Notes under the pieces: generated by a model
The model's input: only the letters and a program-made list of their open reading frames with translations
Told to the model about the DNA's origin: nothing
Database searches by the model: none
Assembly: GCA_017460805.1 (NCBI GenBank)
Contig: JAFUAF010000019.1
Coordinates: 1-35,979 of the forward strand
DNA: 35,979 bases
Source of the DNA: Bacillota bacterium
GTDB taxonomy: Bacteria; Bacillota; Clostridia; Lachnospirales; CAG-274
Reading direction: 5' to 3'
Made by a program: the position numbers and the translations under genes
Shown: positions 17,433 through 24,872 of the stretch, in pieces
Layout: each line of letters opens with the position of its first letter
Position numbering within the stretch: the stretch's first letter is position 1

Positions 17433-17436
17433 TAAG

Positions 17437-17470
17437 AAAATCGCCCTGTGCAATGACAGGGCGATTTTTT
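17437..17470. terminator. Bidirectional terminator
   Basis: A perfect 11-base-pair stem, aaatcgccctg/cagggcgattt (17438-17448 with 17457-17467), with an 8-base loop and A/T runs on both sides. It ends the peptide gene and the convergent SulP gene. Confidence 0.9.
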
Positions 17471-19148
17471 ATGCCTTAACGGCTTTTTCTTTTTTGTTTT
17501 TTGCTACAAGGCTTTCTGCGTAGGCAAAAGCACCGCTCATGGTGTCAAAGAATTTCTCCTTGCCCATACGTTCTTCACAGCCGAAGTTTTGCAGCACCTT
17601 ATAGGGCTGCTCGTTAAGTTCCGCATAGATAACGGTTATATTGTTCTTTTTGCAGTAATCTATGGTCTTTTTAAGTGAGTCCACCAATGTGCCGTCTATC
17701 ATGGGCACATTTTTCATACGAAGTATAAGCACGTCACTGTCAAGGTTCATGTCTTTCATTATGTCCATAAAACGTGTGGAAGCACCGAAGAACATAGGAC
17801 CTGCGAACTCGTATACCATAATTTCGTTGCTGATGTATTTGTAGGTATCGGTCTCGCTTTCCTTGGAAACTGTGTTTATCTCAAATACGTCGCTCATACG
17901 TTTGATAAACAGGAACATAGCAAGCACCATGCCAAATTCTATCGCAACAACAAGGTCAAATACAACTGTAAGAATAAAAGTAAGTATAAGCACCGAGAAA
18001 TCGCTTTTTGTGGTCTTGCGTATAAGTGCAAATTCCTTGAATTCGCACATATTGATACTTGTTACTATAAGGATAGCCGCAAGTGTTGTCATGGGGATCA
18101 TTTTTGCAAGCGGCATTGCCACAAGCATTATTATCAAAAGTGTAACGGCGTGTACCATGCCCGCAACAGGTGTGCGGCCGCCGTTTTTGATGTTTGCGGC
18201 TGTTCTTGCAATAGCGCCCGTAGCGGGAAGACCTCCGAAAAGTGCACTTGCGATATTTGCAACACCCTGTGCTATAAGTTCCTGGTTGGAGTCGTGCTTG
18301 TCACCTGTCATACCGTCGGCAACAACGGCAGAAAGCAGGGATTCTATACCCGCAAGAATGGCTATGGTAATAGCGGGCTCAACAAGTGCCGAAACCTTGA
18401 CATTTGTAAGGTCGGGCAGGTGAGGCATGGGGAATTTGCCGCTTATGTTTGCATATTTTGAACCGATGGTGGAAACATCCGTCCAAATACCGTTTTTCTG
18501 CAAAAGATATACGGCGAGGGTCGTAACAATCAGCGCCACAAGCGAGCCGGGTATTTTTTTGTTTATCTTGCCCCAGAAAACTATAATAAATATAGAAACA
18601 AGGCCGATTATAAGCGCATGGATATTTATTCTTGAAAGATTTGAGAGGTAAGCCGCCCATTTTTCAAGAAATTCGGAACTGATGCCCTCGATATTCATGC
18701 CCAAAAAGTCGTTTAACTGGGTCGAAAACAGCGTTACACCGATACCTGTTGTAAAACCCACCGTAATGGGGAAGGGGATAAATTTGATAACGTCGCCCAA
18801 TCCCAAAAAGCCGAATATTATAAGAAAAATACCCGCCATTATTGTCGATATTATCAGTCCGTCAATGCCGTACTGTGCAATAATGCCGCAGATTATAACA
18901 ACAAACGCCGCTGTAGGGCCGCCTATCTGTACGCGGCTTCCGCCTAAAAACGAGATAAAAAATCCCGCTATTATCGCAGTTATAAGGCCTATCTCGGGCG
19001 ATACTCCCGATGATATGGCAAGCGCTATCGAAAGCGGCAGTGCAACTATCGCCACTATCAGTCCCGCCACAATGTCATTTGCAAGGTTTTTACCCTTGAA
19101 TTCCTCGGGATGCTCCTTGATGACCGTAAAAAGCTTTGGTTTTGTCAC
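17469..19148 (-). CDS. SulP-family anion transporter with STAS domain
   Basis: A 559-residue transporter of the SLC26/SulP family. Residues 1-420 hold the membrane domain with typical segments GLIVAIVALPLSIALAISSG, GSRVQIGGPTAAFVVI and FGGLPATGAIARTAANI. Residues about 435-550 are a cytoplasmic STAS domain (VLILRMKNVPMIDGTLVDSL). Family members move sulfate, bicarbonate or dicarboxylates, often with sodium or protons; the substrate is not readable here. The start codon is GTG at 19148, with AAGAGGTG upstream. It is transcribed alone. Its upstream region overlaps the start of the antitoxin RNA promoter on the other strand. Confidence 0.93.
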   Translation of the reverse strand: MTKPKLFTVIKEHPEEFKGKNLANDIVAGLIVAIVALPLSIALAISSGVSPEIGLITAIIAGFFISFLGGSRVQIGGPTAAFVVIICGIIAQYGIDGLIISTIMAGIFLIIFGFLGLGDVIKFIPFPITVGFTTGIGVTLFSTQLNDFLGMNIEGISSEFLEKWAAYLSNLSRINIHALIIGLVSIFIIVFWGKINKKIPGSLVALIVTTLAVYLLQKNGIWTDVSTIGSKYANISGKFPMPHLPDLTNVKVSALVEPAITIAILAGIESLLSAVVADGMTGDKHDSNQELIAQGVANIASALFGGLPATGAIARTAANIKNGGRTPVAGMVHAVTLLIIMLVAMPLAKMIPMTTLAAILIVTSINMCEFKEFALIRKTTKSDFSVLILTFILTVVFDLVVAIEFGMVLAMFLFIKRMSDVFEINTVSKESETDTYKYISNEIMVYEFAGPMFFGASTRFMDIMKDMNLDSDVLILRMKNVPMIDGTLVDSLKKTIDYCKKNNITVIYAELNEQPYKVLQNFGCEERMGKEKFFDTMSGAFAYAESLVAKNKKEKAVKA

Positions 19149-19183
19149 TTAAATACACCTCTTGTTAAAATTTTTAAAAAGCC

Positions 19184-19212
19184 TTTACAAAACAGAGAAT
19201 TTCTGCTATAAT
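19184..19212 (+). promoter_or_regulatory. Promoter of the antitoxin small RNA
   Basis: TTTACA (19184-19189), a 17-base spacer and TATAAT (19207-19212). The expected start is near 19219. No reading frame follows before the terminator at 19292-19338. Confidence 0.75.
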
Positions 19213-19218
19213 AATAAA

Positions 19219-19340
19219 AAGGAAAGGCGCAGCGGTTACTGCACCTCTCCGACAACCAACACATGACGTGTTGACCTTGGATCAGTTGTTATAAAAAATA
19301 ACGCCTTCACCATGGCAGTGGTTTGGCGTTATTTTTTTAT
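19219..19340 (+). ncRNA. Candidate type I antitoxin RNA
   Basis: About 120 bases between a good promoter and a strong terminator, with no coding capacity. It contains a small hairpin (gcag/ctgc, 19229-19242), an unpaired CACCTCTCC (19242-19250) and a nested stem around caacac/gtgttg. It is convergent with the toxin gene and overlaps its mRNA through the shared terminator. CACCTCT can pair with the toxin ribosome site (AGAGG...GUG), and the AACAC that follows can pair with GUGUU near the toxin mRNA 5' end, in the right antiparallel order. This is the layout of Fst RNA I/RNA II and TxpA-RatA. Exact ends are inferred. Confidence 0.65.
19292..19338. terminator. Bidirectional terminator shared by toxin mRNA and antitoxin RNA
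   Basis: Stem aataacgcc/ggcgttatt (19297-19305 with 19325-19333), extended by A/T pairs to 19292 and 19338, with a 19-base loop and T-runs on both strands. The toxin stop codon (19329-19331) lies inside the right arm. Confidence 0.88.
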
Positions 19341-19409
19341 GTATTCAAGAAACATCAGTAAAAATGTTCCGAAAGCCAGTATTAAGGAAAAACCTTCAAA
19401 AACTGTCAT
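19329..19409 (-). CDS. Type I toxin, small holin-like membrane peptide
   Basis: A 26-codon gene. The peptide starts MTVFEGFSLILAFGTFLLM and ends FLEYIKK: a short polar head, one membrane helix and a lysine tail. It closely follows the pattern of putative holin-like toxins (Hol_Tox type; MxxFExLSLMLAFGxFxxxLL...K), small Firmicute peptides used as toxins in type I systems. GAGGGGGTGA lies eight bases before the ATG. It has a perfect consensus promoter at 19470-19498 and shares a terminator with a convergent small RNA. Such toxins act on the cell membrane when the RNA antitoxin is lost. It lies between sulP and a nonsense-broken gene. Confidence 0.8.
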   Translation of the reverse strand: MTVFEGFSLILAFGTFLLMFLEYIKK

Positions 19410-19416
19410 ACATATC

Positions 19417-19438
19417 ACCCCCTCTTTGCAGAGTGGGT
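19417..19438 (-). promoter_or_regulatory. Hairpin sequestering the toxin ribosome binding site
   Basis: In the toxin mRNA, acccactct (19438-19430) pairs with agagggggt (19425-19417) around a GCAA tetraloop: eight of nine positions match. The right arm is the Shine-Dalgarno sequence, so translation should be self-limited, as in Fst and other type I toxin mRNAs. Confidence 0.75.
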
Positions 19439-19469
19439 CAAACACGCCTTGCACTGATCGCCGATATAA

Positions 19470-19498
19470 ATTATAATAAAAATGAAGTTTCTTGTCAA
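19470..19498 (-). promoter_or_regulatory. Consensus promoter of the toxin mRNA
   Basis: On the minus strand TTGACA (19498-19493), a 17-base spacer and TATAAT (19475-19470): perfect hexamers and spacing. The mRNA should begin near 19463, giving a 5' leader of about 54 bases. Confidence 0.85.
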
Positions 19499-19535
19499 TA
19501 AAATATCAATTTTGTAATATTATAGTAATATGAAC

Positions 19536-20009
19536 TCAGTATTCGGTTTCGGTCAGATCGTTCCAACAATACTTTACCTTATCCGAATCAAGCTTTATAA
19601 AGCATTTGTCGCTGTGCGGGTGCTTTTTATCCCAAATAACACATTCGATAATTTTAAGACTGTTGTATTTTGTTTCATATATCCACAAGACCTCAAGAGT
19701 GCAATTTCCGCTGTTCACTCTTTCAAAAAAATTCTTTTTCTTTGGCTCTGTACATAAGCGTTTCCTGTAGTTGGTCTTTCGGCTTAAAACATAGACCGAA
19801 AAATCACACTTATCTTCAAAAACCAAATGAAATTTTACCTTTGCGGCATCTGTTTTTTAGGTCATTCCCGTGTCGTTTTCGGGGTGGTTCGGGTCTATCC
19901 AAAATCTGTCGCCAAAATAAAGCGACAGCCACCCGTCTTTGAATTTTATGCGGTCTATTGTGCAGTCGTGCAGGCTTATATTTTCGCCTTTCTCGTGATG
20001 TTTGAACAT
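19536..20009 (-). pseudogene. Hypothetical gene interrupted by an in-frame stop
   Basis: A frame of 157 codons begins at the ATG at 20009 and ends at 19536, but codon 51 (19857-19859) is TAA. Both sides stay in the same frame and read like one protein: GWLSLYFGDRFWIDPNHPE before, then KTDAAKVKFHLVFEDKCDF after, with a cysteine- and lysine-rich C-terminal half (about 106 residues). A single substitution of CAA, GAA or AAA would explain it. The ATG shares one base with the stop of the PIN-like gene (TAATG) and has AAAGGA upstream, so it is the last gene of that operon. I do not recognise the family. Readthrough or a sequencing error are alternatives. Confidence 0.65.
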
Positions 20010-20830
20010 TACTTTCCTTTCTTATCGGTCAAAAGCGGTTTTATCGCTTGGTATATCTCGCCCGAACGCTGGTTGTTCTGGCTTGGGAACTGCTTCATAA
20101 GGGCGTTGTTTATGCCCTGTTTGGTCTTATACTGCTTGATTATTTTAACGATAACGGGTATCTCTTCTTTATTGTCCAAAACGGCTTCAAGCTTCATTTC
20201 AAGTTCGGGGTCTGTGACCTCTTTATCCTTTGCTTTGGCTTTTTTTGCGGGTTTCTTTTTCTTTGGCTCGTCCACAAGAGTGACCTCGGTTATTTTAACT
20301 ATCTCTTCTTCGTTTTCAAGAGTGATAGCGGGGGCTTCGTATGCTGTTTTTTCAACGGCGGCAGCAGTTTCTTCAAGCGCAATGTCTGTACTTGGCTGCT
20401 CTTCGGCAGGATCTTTTTTCTTAACTGCGGTTTCGGGTATCTCGGGTGCAAGAAAAGCGTTTTCGGTCTTGTCCGCTATTCTTTCTATGACCGAGAAAAC
20501 AACGCCCTTTCTGCTCCAAAATCTGCTGATAACGGAAAGTGCCGCATCATTTGTTACAAGGTTGTAGGTGGCTTCATATTCGCCCGTTTTGCCTATAAAA
20601 TAGCCGAGATAGCTTGCAAGCTGAAAATCAAGCGCATTTTTATAGCCGATATTCACCTTTTCAAAAATGATGTTTGCCTTTGATGCAAGCAGTTTTTTGT
20701 GTGTTTCAAAGGTTATTGTGTTGGCATTCTGGCTGTAGAAAATTATAACTGTGTCATTTTCCGAAAGCCCGTCTATGCCCTCAAGACCAAGGTTTTTCAC
20801 ATTCTCGTAGTCGATAAAATAATAGTCCAT
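20009..20830 (-). CDS. PIN/NYN-like domain protein
   Basis: A 273-residue protein. Residues 1-120 look like a PIN or NYN nuclease-type domain: YFIDYENVKN with the first acidic site, DTVIIFYSQNA, then ALDFQLASYLG and LVTNDAALS with further aspartates that could bind metal. A charged, low-complexity linker (about 135-205, rich in E, K, A) joins a small helical C-terminal domain (about 210-270). The family suggests RNA cleavage in the cytoplasm, but no substrate is known. I prefer the ATG at 20830, seven bases after GAGG; an ATG at 20842 overlaps the ygiQ stop but has a poor ribosome site. It lies in the operon after the radical SAM gene. Confidence 0.75.
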   Translation of the reverse strand: MDYYFIDYENVKNLGLEGIDGLSENDTVIIFYSQNANTITFETHKKLLASKANIIFEKVNIGYKNALDFQLASYLGYFIGKTGEYEATYNLVTNDAALSVISRFWSRKGVVFSVIERIADKTENAFLAPEIPETAVKKKDPAEEQPSTDIALEETAAAVEKTAYEAPAITLENEEEIVKITEVTLVDEPKKKKPAKKAKAKDKEVTDPELEMKLEAVLDNKEEIPVIVKIIKQYKTKQGINNALMKQFPSQNNQRSGEIYQAIKPLLTDKKGK

Positions 20831-20838
20831 TGTATACC

Positions 20839-22713
20839 TCATTTCTTTTTATGTATATTTCGTATGGTTTTCTTTTTCTTAGGCGGCTTTTCGGGCTGCT
20901 TTTTGAAATTCTGCTGTGAATTCCTCCGCGGCCTTATAAGACAATGCTTGTCAAAGCCTATCAGATCCGTTCTGCCCGCCCTTTTCAGCGCTTCTTCAAC
21001 CAGTTCGTAATTCTTGGGGTTGCGGTACTGCATGAGCGCGCGCTGCATGGCCTTTTCGTGCGGATTTTTGGGCACATAGACCTTTTCCATGGTGCGCGGG
21101 TCAAGCTCCGTATAAAACATACAGGTCGAAAGCGTACCGGGGGTGGGGTAGAAGTCCTGCACCTGCTCGGGCATATAGCCGATGTCACGCAGATATTCCG
21201 CAAGCTCAACGGCGGCTTTAAGGTCGCTGCCGGGGTGCGAGCTCATCAGATACGGTACAAGAAATTGATTTTTGCCCAGTTTTTTGTTTATCTCGTAATA
21301 TTTTTTTACAAATCTGTCGTAGACATCACGGCCGGGCTTGCCCATTTTCGCAAGCACACGGGGGGAGATATGTTCGGGGGCAACTTTCAGCTGTCCGCTG
21401 ATATGATGTTCGCAAAGTTCCCTGAAAAATGTGGTGTCCTCGTCATAAATAAGGTAGTCATAGCGTATACCCGAGCGCACAAAGACCTTTTTGACCTTCG
21501 GCAGCTCACGAAGCTTGCGCAAAAGCTGCAAATAATCGGTATGGCTGACCTTTAAATTTTTGCACGGTGTCGGGAAAAGACATTGCCTGTCACGGCATGC
21601 ACCCTTTGTAAGCTGTTTGTCGCAGGCGGGGTTTCTGAAATTTGCGGTCGGTCCGCCGACATCATGTATATAGCCCTTAAAATCGGGGTCGTTGATTATC
21701 TTTTCCGCTTCTATTATAATTGATTTATGGCTGCGTGACGAGATAACGCGCCCCTGATGAAAGGCGAGTGCGCAGAAATTGCAGTTGCCGTAGCAGCCCC
21801 TGTTTGAGATTATGCTGAATTTTACCTCTTCGATAGCGGGGATACCGCCTTTGTCTTTGTACATGGGATGATAGTCTCGCATATAAGGCAGACTGTAGGC
21901 GCGGTCAAACTCCGAGCGCTCTATCGGAAGCGAGGGCGTATTCTGTACGACATAACAGTCGGGATAAGGCTCTACAAGCATTTTTGCGGTTATTGCATCG
22001 CTGTTTTGGTACTGGGTCAGAAAACCCTTTGCATATGCCTTTTTGTCGCTTGAAACCTCTTTATAAGAGGGAAGAGTGATATACTCGTCATAAATCTTGT
22101 CAAGGTCTTTTGTCTTGTAGACCGTACCTTTTATATAGGTTATATCGTGAATGTCAAGACCGCCCGCCAAAGCGTCGGCTATCTCGACTATTTGATGTTC
22201 GCCCATGCCGTACATCAAAAGGTCGGCCTGCGAGTCAAGCAGGATAGAACGGCGGACTTTATTATCCCAGTAGTCATAGTGTGATAAACGTCTTAAACTT
22301 GCTTCAAGCCCGCCTATCATTATGGGTACGTTTTTAAAAAGCTGTCTTAATTTCTGACAATATACGATAGTTGCGCGGTCGGGGCGCAGACCCATTTCCC
22401 CGCCGGGGGAATAAAAGTCCTTTGAGCGGCGTTTTTTTGCTACGGAATAATGATTGACCATAGAGTCGATATTTCCACCTGTTACCAAAAACGCAAGTCT
22501 TGGTGTACCGAGTTTAAGAAAATCTTTGTCGCTTTTCCAGTCGGGCTGTGGTATAATGCCGACTTTGTAGCCGTGGCTCTCAAGCACACGCGCGATTATC
22601 GCACACCCGAAAGAGGGGTGATCCACATACGCATCCCCCGTTATATATATAAAATCAAGCTCGTCCCAGCCGCGCTTTGCCATATCTTCTTTGTTTACGG
22701 GCAAAAAGTCCAT
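20839..22713 (-). CDS. YgiQ-family radical SAM protein
   Basis: A 624-residue member of the YgiQ (UPF0313) family. The N-terminal half has the B12-binding-like region ([20 protein letters not shown] and IIPQPDWKS). The radical SAM core follows, with the cluster motif [11 protein letters not shown] (Cys spacing CxxxCxxC) and FHQGR. A further cysteine set, [12 protein letters not shown], and DYPT-like [15 protein letters not shown] are also family hallmarks. The C-terminus is lysine-rich. The reaction is not established for the family. The ATG at 22713 has AAGGTGAG upstream; that ribosome site overlaps the end of the flavin reductase gene. The family's length of 600-700 residues fits. Confidence 0.93.
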   Translation of the reverse strand: MDFLPVNKEDMAKRGWDELDFIYITGDAYVDHPSFGCAIIARVLESHGYKVGIIPQPDWKSDKDFLKLGTPRLAFLVTGGNIDSMVNHYSVAKKRRSKDFYSPGGEMGLRPDRATIVYCQKLRQLFKNVPIMIGGLEASLRRLSHYDYWDNKVRRSILLDSQADLLMYGMGEHQIVEIADALAGGLDIHDITYIKGTVYKTKDLDKIYDEYITLPSYKEVSSDKKAYAKGFLTQYQNSDAITAKMLVEPYPDCYVVQNTPSLPIERSEFDRAYSLPYMRDYHPMYKDKGGIPAIEEVKFSIISNRGCYGNCNFCALAFHQGRVISSRSHKSIIIEAEKIINDPDFKGYIHDVGGPTANFRNPACDKQLTKGACRDRQCLFPTPCKNLKVSHTDYLQLLRKLRELPKVKKVFVRSGIRYDYLIYDEDTTFFRELCEHHISGQLKVAPEHISPRVLAKMGKPGRDVYDRFVKKYYEINKKLGKNQFLVPYLMSSHPGSDLKAAVELAEYLRDIGYMPEQVQDFYPTPGTLSTCMFYTELDPRTMEKVYVPKNPHEKAMQRALMQYRNPKNYELVEEALKRAGRTDLIGFDKHCLIRPRRNSQQNFKKQPEKPPKKKKTIRNIHKKK

Positions 22714-22717
22714 GTTC

Positions 22718-23290
22718 TCACCTTTTCTTTTTCTTCTTTTTTTGAACCGAGTAGCCGAATTTGCCGAGATACTCCCCAAGGCCGTAGTATTCGCCGTGGG
22801 AGTAGGTTATAGGCTCGGATGCGGCAAAGTCAAATCTTCCGCTTTCGTCCATGTATTTTGTATCAGCCATACAGCCCACAACTTCCGCTATAAACATATC
22901 GTGGCTGCCAAGCGGTATTATTTGTTTTACTTTACATTCTATGTTTATGGGGCTTTCGGCAATGGCAGGGCAGCTTAAATGCGGCATTTCTTCTTTTGTA
23001 AGGTGCATCTCCTTAAATTTGTCAAAGTCGCGGCCGCTCTTTACACCGCACCAGTCCGTGGCCTTTACAAGCTCTTTTGTGGTCACGTTTATTACAAATT
23101 CGCCCGTCTTTTTTATTATCTCATACGAATAACGCGAGGGGCGCAGGGAAATATATGCCATAGCGGGGTTGGTGTTTATTGTGCCCGTCCATGCAACGGT
23201 AACTATATTGCTCTTTTCCATATCGCCGCAGCTGACCATTACCGCGGGAACAGGGTAGAGTATGGTACCGGGCTTCCAGATCTCTTTCAT
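22718..23290 (-). CDS. Flavin reductase-like FMN-binding protein
   Basis: A 190-residue protein of the flavin reductase-like (split-barrel FMN-binding) family. Typical segments are [39 protein letters not shown] and [12 protein letters not shown], followed by KSGRDFDKF. Relatives reduce or carry flavin in the cytoplasm and often serve as electron-transfer proteins in anaerobes. The last residues are a run of lysines (VQKKKKKKR), which may simply reflect the A-rich ribosome site of the next gene overlapping its end. GGAGA precedes the ATG. It is the first gene of a four-gene operon and has an unusual leader upstream. Confidence 0.9.
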   Translation of the reverse strand: MKEIWKPGTILYPVPAVMVSCGDMEKSNIVTVAWTGTINTNPAMAYISLRPSRYSYEIIKKTGEFVINVTTKELVKATDWCGVKSGRDFDKFKEMHLTKEEMPHLSCPAIAESPINIECKVKQIIPLGSHDMFIAEVVGCMADTKYMDESGRFDFAASEPITYSHGEYYGLGEYLGKFGYSVQKKKKKKR

Positions 23291-23315
23291 ACAAAATGTC
23301 TCCTATTATATATTA

Positions 23316-23402
23316 AGGTTATACCATAGTTATGGCATAACCTCCGCAAAATCTTCGATTTTACGTCGCTGAACAGGGACGAGCCTAAAAAGCAAGCTTT
23401 TT
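23316..23402 (-). promoter_or_regulatory. Inverted-repeat-rich leader of the flavin reductase operon
   Basis: Between the predicted promoter and the ATG, minus-strand RNA can form three stems: aaaaagc/gcttttt (23402-23387), cgtaaaatc/gattttgcg with a GAA loop (23365-23345) and aggttat/ataacct (23343-23316). An outer repeat tgaacagg/cctgttca (23370-23377 and 23412-23419) straddles the predicted start site and so could be an operator instead. It does not match the FMN riboswitch or another class I can recall. In the whole gene-free stretch 23291-23701 I see only this, its promoter and two terminators. Confidence 0.45.
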
Positions 23403-23420
23403 ATCCTCTTACCTGTTCAT

Positions 23421-23449
23421 ATTATATCACATACAACGGCTGTGAGCAA
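23421..23449 (-). promoter_or_regulatory. Promoter of the flavin reductase operon
   Basis: On the minus strand TTGCTC (23449-23444), a 17-base spacer and TATAAT (23426-23421). It leaves a leader of about 125 bases before the gene at 23290. Confidence 0.6.
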
Positions 23450-23561
23450 ATATTTTTAAGTAAATTCTTAAATGTTTCTAATGAACTTTTAATGTTAGGG
23501 GGTTAATATAATACTTGTATTACAAAACATCCTTTTTATTTTGTGATAACCCTATTTTGCG

Positions 23562-23595
23562 AAAACTCCCCTGTGAAGAAGCAGGGGAGTTTTTG
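23562..23595 (+). terminator. Orphan terminator-like hairpin
   Basis: A perfect 12-base-pair stem, aaaactcccctg/caggggagtttt (23562-23573 with 23582-23593), with an 8-base loop and a short T-run on the plus strand. No plus-strand gene lies upstream; a TATAAT at 23507-23512 without a good -35 box could start a short RNA ending here. Confidence 0.6.
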
Positions 23596-23653
23596 TGTGC
23601 GGCCGACAGCAAATTTCATTTTTACAGTAAATGCTTCGATCGGCATTACATAC

Positions 23654-23694
23654 AAAAAAACGCACCCGAAGCAATATGGCGGGTGCGTTTTTTT
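23654..23694. terminator. Terminator downstream of the second HtrA gene
   Basis: Stem aaaaaaacgcaccc/gggtgcgttttttt (23654-23667 with 23681-23694), with T-runs on both strands. On the minus strand it ends the HtrA operon; on the plus strand it could end a transcript from the 23500 region. Confidence 0.85.
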
Positions 23695-23701
23695 TAATTT
23701 A

Positions 23702-24859
23702 TTAAAAGCCCGTATTGGCTTTTGTCAATTTAGCTGTTTTTTGTACGGTCTCGCCGTCTCTGACGATAGTTACTTTGACAGTATCGCCGACTTTGCATGC
23801 TTTAATGGTATTTATAAGCTGATCCGATGTGAATATAGGATTATCGTTGAATGCGGTAACTATATCGCCCGATTCAAGACCTGCGGCTTCGGCAGCACTG
23901 CCCGAAAGAACCTTGCTGATCACAACGCCTGCCTGTGGAAGACCATAGTACTGAGCCTCGCTTTCGCTTATATCAACAACACTTACACCAAGTGCGGGTG
24001 TTTCTTCCGTGTTCATAAGCTGTTCTATAAGGGGCTTTGCAATATCGCTTGCAATGGCATAGCCGATACCCTCTATCTGGGTGTTGGCAAGTTTTGCGGT
24101 GTTGATGCCGATTACCTGACCTTTGTTGTTTATAAGGGCGCCGCCGCTGTTACCGGGGTTGATAGCTGCATCTGTCTGTAAAACCGTAAGTTTCTTGCTG
24201 TTTATATCGACCTCTTTCTGCTGAGCGCTTATAATGCCCGCTGTGGCTGTATTGCCGCGGCCAAGAGCATTACCGATGGCGATAACGCTTTCGCCCATCT
24301 GCATTGAAGCGGAGCTGCCGAATTCGGCAACGGTAACGCCTGTAATGCCGACCTCTCTTAAATCAGCCTTGCTTACGCTTATTACCGCAAGATCGGCGTT
24401 TGTGTCCTTGCCGACAAGACTTGCGGAAACAAGGTCGCTCTCCGATATGGAAATAAGTACCTGACTTGCGCCCGAAACAACATGAGCGTTTGTCACGATA
24501 TAAACATTACTTTCATCCTCGTGGAAGATAACGCCCGAGCCGGCACCCTCGCTTACATAGGTCTGATTGAACCAGTCACGGCTGGTAGCCTTTGTGGTTA
24601 TGCAGACAACGGCGGGTTTAACCTTTTTGATAAGCTCGATGCTGTTTTTTGATGCTTCGTCAAGGCTGACGGTGTTTTCTGCATTTATTATCTCGCTTGA
24701 ATTATCGTCTTGGGTCTCGGCTTCGTCGGCAACTTCGCGGCTTTCCTGAATTTTGGGGATAAGGTAGCCTGTTGTAAAAGGTGCGCCAAAACCGACAACT
24801 GCACCGATAACACAGCCCATTACAATATATTTTGTAAGAAATTTAACTGCTTTTTTCAT
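23702..24859 (-). CDS. Membrane-anchored HtrA/DegP-type serine protease (second of two)
   Basis: A 385-residue protease. An N-terminal anchor (about residues 10-35) is followed by a trypsin-like domain with the catalytic triad: His in VTNAHVVSG (about 124), Asp in NADLAVISV (about 155) and Ser in NPGNSGGAL (about 238). A C-terminal PDZ domain (about 290-380) has GVVISKVLSGSAAEAAGLESGD. HtrA proteases degrade or refold damaged proteins outside the membrane. AAGAGGTGATATGAT precedes the ATG. It starts 13 bases after the first HtrA gene, so the two are co-transcribed and probably arose by tandem duplication. Triad residues are intact. Confidence 0.93.
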   Translation of the reverse strand: MKKAVKFLTKYIVMGCVIGAVVGFGAPFTTGYLIPKIQESREVADEAETQDDNSSEIINAENTVSLDEASKNSIELIKKVKPAVVCITTKATSRDWFNQTYVSEGAGSGVIFHEDESNVYIVTNAHVVSGASQVLISISESDLVSASLVGKDTNADLAVISVSKADLREVGITGVTVAEFGSSASMQMGESVIAIGNALGRGNTATAGIISAQQKEVDINSKKLTVLQTDAAINPGNSGGALINNKGQVIGINTAKLANTQIEGIGYAIASDIAKPLIEQLMNTEETPALGVSVVDISESEAQYYGLPQAGVVISKVLSGSAAEAAGLESGDIVTAFNDNPIFTSDQLINTIKACKVGDTVKVTIVRDGETVQKTAKLTKANTGF

Positions 24860-24872
24860 ATCATATCACCTC

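Noticed and set aside
19827..20567. Plus-strand frames of 211 and 246 codons opposite the PIN-like gene
   Set aside because: They are antisense to a gene with clear domain motifs, have no ribosome sites and read as hydrophobic, Phe/Ser/Cys-rich noise.
23296..23426. FMN riboswitch before the flavin reductase gene
   Set aside because: The conserved AGGGU/GGUGAAAUUC-type core is absent; only simple hairpins are seen.
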